A stretch of DNA of 64,000 bases from Palsa-343 sp036269135 (lineage in GTDB: Bacteria; Acidobacteriota; Terriglobia; Terriglobales; Acidobacteriaceae), in NCBI GenBank assembly GCA_036269135.1, contig DATASQ010000023.1, forward strand, positions 42,558 through 106,557. Direction: 5' to 3'. Shown here piece by piece: positions 58,295 to 64,000 of this stretch. Every line of letters starts with the position of its first letter. Position 1 is the first letter of the stretch. A program made the position numbers and the translations under genes. A model generated the notes under the pieces. The model was given only the letters and a program-made list of their open reading frames with translations, had not been told where the DNA came from and searched no databases.

Positions 58295-58960
58295 TCAGGC
58301 CTGGCGGTTCGCGGCCGCGTCGAGGGTGGCGGCAAAGATTTTTGGGTAGGTGCCGCAGCGGCAGAGATTGCCGGAGACGGCGTGGCGGACATCGGCTTCC
58401 GAAGGGTGCGGATTGCGTTCCAGCAGAGCGGCGCAGCTCATCACCATGCCCGGCGTGCAGAAGCCGCACTGCAGGGCGTCGTGTTTTACGAAGGCCGCCT
58501 GCAGGGGATGCAGCTCGCCCTCGGGGGCAATGCCCTCGATCGTGGTGATGCGGTGGCCGACGGCATCGATGGCCAGCGTCATGCAGCTGTTCACGGGCAT
58601 CTTGTCGAGCCACACCGTGCAGCCGGAACACACGCCGCGGTCGCACACGATCTTGGTCCCTGTCATCCCCAGATCGATCCGCAGCGCTTCCGCCAGCGTC
58701 GCGCGCGGCTCGATCTCGACGCTATGCTCGCTGCCGTTAATGTGCAGGCGCACGGGCACCGGGCCCGGACCGAGTTCCGTGACTCCGGAAGCTTCTTCGG
58801 CCTTCGCCTCTGCCGTGAATCCCTGGACCCCTTCGAGCAGGGCTGTGCCCGCCGCCGTCAGGCCCGCCCCCTTCAAAAAGCCGCGTCGAGTAATGCCGTT
58901 GCGGGTGGCGTCAGCCGGATGATCCGGCGACGTAGGATGGGGCGTTTCGCGATCCGCCAT
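58295..58960 (-). CDS. 2Fe-2S subunit of xanthine/aldehyde oxidoreductase, Tat-exported
   Basis: 221 residues. Tat signal with Arg25-Arg26 (TRRGFLKGAG) and hydrophobic stretch, then a plant-ferredoxin-type cluster (Cys106, 111, 114, 126: CDRGVCSGC) and a second helical cluster (Cys165, 168, 200, 202: CGFC..CRC). The same architecture is seen in E. coli PaoA, a periplasmic aldehyde oxidoreductase; the partners are carried across folded. First gene of the operon. Confidence 0.93.
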   Translation of the reverse strand: MADRETPHPTSPDHPADATRNGITRRGFLKGAGLTAAGTALLEGVQGFTAEAKAEEASGVTELGPGPVPVRLHINGSEHSVEIEPRATLAEALRIDLGMTGTKIVCDRGVCSGCTVWLDKMPVNSCMTLAIDAVGHRITTIEGIAPEGELHPLQAAFVKHDALQCGFCTPGMVMSCAALLERNPHPSEADVRHAVSGNLCRCGTYPKIFAATLDAAANRQA

Positions 58961-59351
58961 GGTCCTGCTCCCTGCCGCCTGCGCCCCATAGCGCCAGCGG
59001 CGGCCCTCTCCAGGTACTGATGGGCCACTATAGCGCTGCGGCGGTTACGGAGTAAACCGCTGCCGTAGCGGGAGCCTGCCTTTTGAGCGCGGAGATGGCG
59101 AGTTCGCCATAGCCACTTACCGTTCGATTGCAGCGGCTCCGCTGTACCAGTCTTTGATCGGCCCAACAAAATTTCCTTATCGCCCGTGTTTTGCAGAGTG
59201 TTTTCTTCCGCGCTGCGCCCAAACCCCTTGCAGTTGCAATCGTCGTAGTCCAAAATGGGTTACTCACTGGGATTAAACCCGGTTCCCCAGAGCAAAAACA
59301 TAATGAAGCCGGAGCGGATGCCGGCGCAAGGCTCGATTTTTCGGAGGAAAA
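58961..59351. other. Gene-free divergent interval before the TonB receptor
   Basis: 391 bases between the molybdoenzyme operon and the TonB-dependent receptor. Nothing coding is seen. AT-richer patches such as ATTTCCTTATC and CAAAAACATAAT could hold promoters for either side, but no convincing -35/-10 pair or operator was fixed. A GGAGGAAAA site ends it. Confidence 0.5.
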
Positions 59352-62300
59352 GTGACCCAGCTTCGTTTCGCAGTCTCTGCGTTCGTAATCTCCCTGTTTG
59401 TTGCCGTCTCAGGTATCGCCCAGGTCGCTACCACCTCGCTGCGAGGCCAGGTGAAGGATCCAAGCGGCGCCGTGGTTCCTGGCGCCACCATCACGCTGAC
59501 CAACGGAGCAACGGGACAGACCATCAGCGCGACCTCCACTGCCGGCGGCGAATATACCTTCCCGCAAATCCCTCCGGCAAAATACACGATCAAAGCGACG
59601 GCTCAGGGCTTTGGCGATCAGACCAAAGCCGCCGAGCTGCTCGTCAACCAGCCGGCAACCATTGACTTCACCATGACGGTGCAGGCCGTCTCCCAGGTGG
59701 TAAACGTCAGCGCCGAAGCGCAGACGCTGAACACCACTGACGCTTCACTGGGCAATTCCATGGGCAATACGCTGATCCAGGCGCTGCCCAGCGAAACACG
59801 CAATGTGCCCGATCTGCTCTCCCTTCAGCCCGGCGTCCTCTACCTTCCCTCCGGCTCCAATGGGGTGGGGTCGGCCTCGGAGCTGAATCCCATGGGCGAC
59901 AGCCGCAGCGGCGCGGTCAACGGCGTGCGCTCCGACCAGGGCAACGTCACGGTCGATGGCGTCGATGACAACGATCAGATATACGGCTACGCGTTCACCG
60001 GAGTGCTCCGCGAAACCCAGGACTCGGTTGACGAGTTTCGCGTGGCGACTTCCAACACCAACGCCGATGAAGGCCGCTCTGCCGGCGCTCAGGTGAGTCT
60101 CATCACCAAGTCCGGAACGAACAAATTCCATGGCGCGGCCTATGAATACAACCGCCCCACCATGACGGTCTCCAACAACTACTTCAATAAGCAGTCGGAG
60201 CTGGCCAGCGGCCAGGCCAATGTCGCGCCCAAGCTCATCCGCAACATCTTCGGCGTCGACGTGGGCGGCCCCATTATCAAGGACAAGCTGTTCTTCTTCG
60301 GCAACTACGAGGGAACCCGCCAGGCCGAAGATGCTGAGGTGATCCGCACCGTCGCGACCTCTTCGTATCTGGCCGGCAATCTCACCTATCTTGGAGACGA
60401 CGCCTCGGGCAACGTGGTGCCGGTAACCCTTTCGGCCGCGCAGGTGGGTACGCTGGATGCCGGCTGCGTTTCAGGCGGGGGATGCGCCAATGCACAATAC
60501 GCGCCCGGCCCTGGTCCCAATCAGTACGCTCTGGCCTACTTCGCCTCCGAACCGGCGGCCAACGGCATTCTTGATGGCGACGGTTACAACACCGGCTCCT
60601 TTGCCTTCTCCTCGCCCAATCCGCTGAGCCAGAACACCAGCATCGTCCGGCTGGACTGGACCCCCAGCAACAAGCACCGGCTCTTCGTGCGCGGCGGACT
60701 CCAGAAGGATACGACCGATGGCGTGGAGCAGTTTCCGGGGCAGGGCCCCAGCTACGTTTTTGAAGACAACACCAAGGGCATCGTCGCCGGCGATACGTGG
60801 TCGATCTCGCCGAATCTGGTCAACGATCTGCGCTACGGCTATATTCGCCAGGGCAACAGCAATCGCGGGGTCGGCTCGGGCGATTATGTCGACTTCCGCT
60901 TCATGGATACGGCGACCGCCGAAACCCGCACCACTCTCGCCACAGTGCCGGTACAAAATGTCATCGACAACTTCAACTGGAATCACGGCAAGCATGATTT
61001 CCAGTTCGGAGCCAACTGGCGCCTCGTGGGGCAGAACCGTACTTCCGACGCCGTTTCCTACAACGGAGCCAGCTCCAACCCCTACTGGCTGGGCGGTAAT
61101 CCACCCGACCCCAACGCGATCCTCGGCCTGCCCCCGGTCGACAGCGGCTTCGGCAATTCTTATGTGATCGCCTATGCCAATCTGGTGGGGACGGTTCCCT
61201 CCGTCACCGACCAGTACAACTACAAGCTCACCAGCGCCACCTCCGGCACCCTCCTCGCCGACGGTACCCCCCTGGTGCGCAGCTTCAAGGCCAATGAATT
61301 TGAGTATTACCTGCAGGATGCCTGGAAGCCGTTGCCCACCCTCACCATCACCTTCGGCATTCGTCACACTCTGCTGCAGACGCCCTACGAAACCACCGGT
61401 CAGGAAGTCACGCCCACCATCGACACCGATACCTGGTACAAACAACGCGAGAGCGCGGCGCTGCAGGGTCAGATCTACGAGCCGCTGCTCACCTTTGCCC
61501 CGGCCGGAAAGTATTACGGCAAATCCGGCTTCTATCCCATGTCCAAAGACAACATCGCGCCGCGGTTCGCGATTGCCTGGGCTCCCACCCCCAGCACCAC
61601 CATTCGCATGGGTGCCGGCATCTATTACGACCACTTCGGCGAGGCGCTGGTCAATATCTTCGATCAGAATGGATCCTTCGGCCTTAGCGGTTCCGTGACC
61701 AATGCCGCCGGCAACTACGGTTTTGAGGACTCGCCCCGCTTTACCGGCCGCCGCGACATTCCCTTCAGTAATGGCGCCGGCGCCTCGCCACAAACCTATC
61801 CCTACACCCCCCCCTTCGATCCGGTAGACGGCTTCGCCATTACCTGGGGCCTCGACAGCAAGATGAAGACGCCTTACACCGAGGCCTTCAACCTCTCCAT
61901 CCAGCACCAGTTCCCGAAAGGTTTTACCCTGGAAACGGATTACGTCGGCACGCTGGGCCGCCATTTGGTCCAGAGCCTCGACCTGACCGAGCCCGTGGAC
62001 TATGTCGATCCCGCCGGCGGTGGTGATTACTACCACGCGGGCAGCCAGCTCTCGAAAACGGTGGATCGGAACGCCGGGAGCTGCAATTGTATTTACGACT
62101 CCAATGGCTACGTCATCGGAAACACGCAGACCGTTCAGCCCATCCAGTACTTCGAAGATGTCTTTCCCTGGATGGCGAATTACGACTACAACGGGGAAAG
62201 CGCGACCCAGGCCATCTACAACAATGAGTGGGCTCCCTATCGCTCCAACCTGGGCGCCACCACCGCCCTCGCCGACCTCGATTTCTACGGTCCCTCCTCC

Positions 62301-63176
62301 ACCGGCTATGGCTTCTATCCCGCCCCTCCCAACTGGCAGTCTCACTTCTGGCAGCGCCAGTTCTCCTCTCTCTACGCGCTCTCGGCCATGGGCATGAGCT
62401 ACTACAACGCCCTGCAGGTGAGTCTCCACCACCCCGCCAGCCACGGAGTGTCGCTGGATCTCAGTTACACTTACTCGCGGTCCATCGACGAAGGTTCGGA
62501 TGCGGAACGCAGCACCGAGAACAGCGTCAGTACCGCGCTGAGCAGCATCATCAACACCTGGAAGCCGCAGCTGAATCGCGCCGTCTCCGACTTCGATACC
62601 ACGCACCTGCTCACGGTCGACGGCTATTATGAGGTGCCCTTCGGCCGCGGACGCCAGTTTGGCGGCGGCATGAACCGGCTGGCCGATGTTTTCGTCGGCG
62701 GCTGGCAACTGACCGGTCTGAGCCGCACCACCAGCGGCCTGCCCTTCACGCTCTTTGAGCCGGGCTGGACAACCGACTGGCAGCAGGAGGGCTACGGCAT
62801 CGTCACCGGCAACCTGAAAACCCACCGTCATTTCGATTCCTCCGGCAACCCGCTCTACTTTGACAACCCGAGCAAGATCAACAGCGGTGTTCTCACCGGA
62901 TCGCCGGTCCGCCTGCCCTATCCCGGCGAAACGGGTGAGCGCAATAACTTCCGTGGTGACGGCTACTTCGATATCGACGCTGGTCTGAACAAGAGCTGGA
63001 AGATTCGCGAGTACGGAGCGCTCAAGTTCGACTGGGAAACCTACAACGTCACGAATACCGTCCGCTTCGACCCGTTCTCTATCGGATCGCAGCTCACCAG
63101 CAGCAACCTGGGTTATGCCAGCTCGCTGCTGACCACACCGCGACGCATGCAGTTCGCGCTGCGGTTTGACTTCTAA
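59352..63176 (+). CDS. Oar-like TonB-dependent receptor with carboxypeptidase-regulatory domain
   Basis: 1274-residue outer-membrane protein. GTG 59352 follows GGAGGAAAA. A signal peptide (FVISLFVAVSGIAQ) leads into a carboxypeptidase-regulatory-like beta sandwich (about residues 30-105: LRGQVKDPSGAVVPGATITL), then a plug domain and a beta-barrel ending with an aromatic residue (ALRFDF). Such proteins are expanded in Acidobacteria and take up large or complex substrates, probably polymer breakdown products; the substrate here is unknown. A terminator follows 17 bases after the stop. Confidence 0.93.
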   Translation: MTQLRFAVSAFVISLFVAVSGIAQVATTSLRGQVKDPSGAVVPGATITLTNGATGQTISATSTAGGEYTFPQIPPAKYTIKATAQGFGDQTKAAELLVNQPATIDFTMTVQAVSQVVNVSAEAQTLNTTDASLGNSMGNTLIQALPSETRNVPDLLSLQPGVLYLPSGSNGVGSASELNPMGDSRSGAVNGVRSDQGNVTVDGVDDNDQIYGYAFTGVLRETQDSVDEFRVATSNTNADEGRSAGAQVSLITKSGTNKFHGAAYEYNRPTMTVSNNYFNKQSELASGQANVAPKLIRNIFGVDVGGPIIKDKLFFFGNYEGTRQAEDAEVIRTVATSSYLAGNLTYLGDDASGNVVPVTLSAAQVGTLDAGCVSGGGCANAQYAPGPGPNQYALAYFASEPAANGILDGDGYNTGSFAFSSPNPLSQNTSIVRLDWTPSNKHRLFVRGGLQKDTTDGVEQFPGQGPSYVFEDNTKGIVAGDTWSISPNLVNDLRYGYIRQGNSNRGVGSGDYVDFRFMDTATAETRTTLATVPVQNVIDNFNWNHGKHDFQFGANWRLVGQNRTSDAVSYNGASSNPYWLGGNPPDPNAILGLPPVDSGFGNSYVIAYANLVGTVPSVTDQYNYKLTSATSGTLLADGTPLVRSFKANEFEYYLQDAWKPLPTLTITFGIRHTLLQTPYETTGQEVTPTIDTDTWYKQRESAALQGQIYEPLLTFAPAGKYYGKSGFYPMSKDNIAPRFAIAWAPTPSTTIRMGAGIYYDHFGEALVNIFDQNGSFGLSGSVTNAAGNYGFEDSPRFTGRRDIPFSNGAGASPQTYPYTPPFDPVDGFAITWGLDSKMKTPYTEAFNLSIQHQFPKGFTLETDYVGTLGRHLVQSLDLTEPVDYVDPAGGGDYYHAGSQLSKTVDRNAGSCNCIYDSNGYVIGNTQTVQPIQYFEDVFPWMANYDYNGESATQAIYNNEWAPYRSNLGATTALADLDFYGPSSTGYGFYPAPPNWQSHFWQRQFSSLYALSAMGMSYYNALQVSLHHPASHGVSLDLSYTYSRSIDEGSDAERSTENSVSTALSSIINTWKPQLNRAVSDFDTTHLLTVDGYYEVPFGRGRQFGGGMNRLADVFVGGWQLTGLSRTTSGLPFTLFEPGWTTDWQQEGYGIVTGNLKTHRHFDSSGNPLYFDNPSKINSGVLTGSPVRLPYPGETGERNNFRGDGYFDIDAGLNKSWKIREYGALKFDWETYNVTNTVRFDPFSIGSQLTSSNLGYASSLLTTPRRMQFALRFDF

Positions 63177-63193
63177 CTATGGTTTGTAACCGG

Positions 63194-63229
63194 GCGCCGG
63201 GGATACGTATCTCCGGCGCTCTTTCTTTT
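63194..63229 (+). terminator. Rho-independent terminator after the TonB receptor
   Basis: GCGCCGGGGATAC (63194-63206) pairs with GTATCTCCGGCGC (63207-63219), 13 bp with one G-T pair, followed by TCTTTCTTTT. The centre is the palindrome GATACGTATC. Confidence 0.82.
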
Positions 63230-63365
63230 GCCGCCGATCCGGCGAGTAAATCCCCCGGCTTCCATTGCCGGCACCGAGTGGGATACCACGACTCCGTCCA
63301 TCACCAGGCATCCGGGCGCTATGCGGGAGTTAGTCCAGCCGCGCCCAACCAGGAAAGGAACACCG

Positions 63366-64000
63366 ATGCGCAAGCCCTGCCTGCTGGTCCTCTTCGCGCT
63401 AATCCTCGCTGCCTTGGCGGTGCAGGCCCAGGTGCCCACGCCCGCCTCGGTATTGGGCCACACGCCAGGGGACGATTATTACCTGGCCAATTACGAAGAA
63501 GAGATTCGCTATTTCCACGAGCTGGCCGCGCATTCCGATCGCATCCGCATGATTACGGTGGGTAAGTCGTCCCAGGGCCGTGATATCGAAGTCGCGCTGA
63601 TCTCATCCCCGCAGAACCTCGCGAAAATCGACGATGACAAAGCCGCAGCCGTGCGCCTGGCCACCGATCAGGGCCTCGACGACGCGCAGGCAAGGGAACT
63701 GGCGCACACCACACCCGTCATCGTGCACATTGACGGCGGCCTGCACGCCAATGAAGTGGCCGGCCCGCAGCATTCGATCGCGCTGGCGTACAAGCTCGTC
63801 TCCACGCAGAACGACCCTGAAATCGACACCATCCTCAACAATGTCATCCTCATGCTCTGGCCGACCCTCAATCCTGACGGCCAGGACATGGTGGTCTCCT
63901 GGTATCGGAAAAATCTGGGAACCCGTTTCGAAGTCAGCCCCATGCCCTGGCTCTTCCAGGATTACGTCGGCCACGATAACAACCGCGACGGTTACATGCT
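63366..64000 (+). CDS. Secreted M14 zinc carboxypeptidase, N-terminal part
   Basis: 211 residues visible before the window ends. Signal peptide KPCLLVLFALILAALAVQA, then the M14 metallopeptidase fold. Zinc ligands of the HxxE motif are visible in DGGLHANEVAGPQ, and WPTLNPDGQD with YVGHDNNRDGY follow as in the family. The downstream zinc His and catalytic Glu lie beyond the window edge. ATG 63366 follows AGGAAC. It probably degrades peptides outside the cytoplasm. Confidence 0.88.
   Translation, partial: MRKPCLLVLFALILAALAVQAQVPTPASVLGHTPGDDYYLANYEEEIRYFHELAAHSDRIRMITVGKSSQGRDIEVALISSPQNLAKIDDDKAAAVRLATDQGLDDAQARELAHTTPVIVHIDGGLHANEVAGPQHSIALAYKLVSTQNDPEIDTILNNVILMLWPTLNPDGQDMVVSWYRKNLGTRFEVSPMPWLFQDYVGHDNNRDGYM

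Noticed and set aside
60471..62831. Long Gly/Val-rich open frame antisense to the TonB receptor
   Set aside because: Composition (Gly, Val, Ile, His repeats) is the expected reverse of a Thr/Asn/Tyr-rich barrel; no start site or homology motif.

Overview
The window is GC-rich chromosomal DNA that most resembles an Acidobacteriota genome of the Terriglobia/Acidobacteriaceae type. This rests on gene content seen here: a VWFA-related acidobacterial-type protein, a very large Oar-like TonB-dependent receptor with an N-terminal carboxypeptidase-regulatory-like domain, a second F0 b subunit with a signal-peptide-like N-terminus, and many Tat, lipoprotein and secreted hydrolase genes. No 16S gene is present, so this is inference. 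No tRNA, rRNA, CRISPR array, insertion sequence or integrase was recognised.

Layout. 1-10 kb: the end of aroB (minus), a Tat-dependent GH10 xylanase lipoprotein, a VWFA-related secreted protein, a dienelactone hydrolase, an MFS exporter, a small membrane protein, a DUF2007/MarR pair with a perfect 26-bp palindrome, then purB-ubiX. 10-18 kb: a compact minus-strand arginine operon, argR-argC-argB-argD-argF-argG-argH-GNAT (probable N-acetylglutamate synthase), with two ARG boxes in front of argR that also face the divergent gltB. 18-26 kb: gltB (glutamate synthase large subunit), an SH3-type lipoprotein, hfq-hflX. 26-33 kb: the F1F0 ATP synthase genes b, b', delta, alpha, gamma, beta, epsilon; F0 a and c are not in this cluster. 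33-43 kb: a GYD protein, a transglutaminase-like gene divergent from an Anbu proteasome-like peptidase, an S9 peptidase, phosphoglycolate phosphatase, two divergent esterase-type hydrolases and dxs. 43-51 kb: DUF2127 protein, FAD oxidoreductase, a three-domain DNA ligase D, 4-hydroxyphenylpyruvate dioxygenase and a HAD phosphatase.

51.4-54.7 kb is the most accessory-looking stretch: a TIR-domain protein, then a tight run of phage-type GH24 lysozyme, SLATT/DUF4231 two-TM protein, lipoprotein and a small helical protein. TIR and SLATT are known as predicted effectors in bacterial conflict systems; a lysozyme, a two-TM protein and a lipoprotein also resemble a phage lysis cassette. This is the best candidate here for an undescribed system, but its function is inference.

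54.7-59 kb holds a periplasmic aldehyde-oxidoreductase-type molybdoenzyme operon (2Fe-2S Tat subunit, Moco subunit, FAD subunit) ending in a 72-residue Cys-rich protein. The window closes with the TonB-dependent receptor and the start of a secreted M14 zinc carboxypeptidase.
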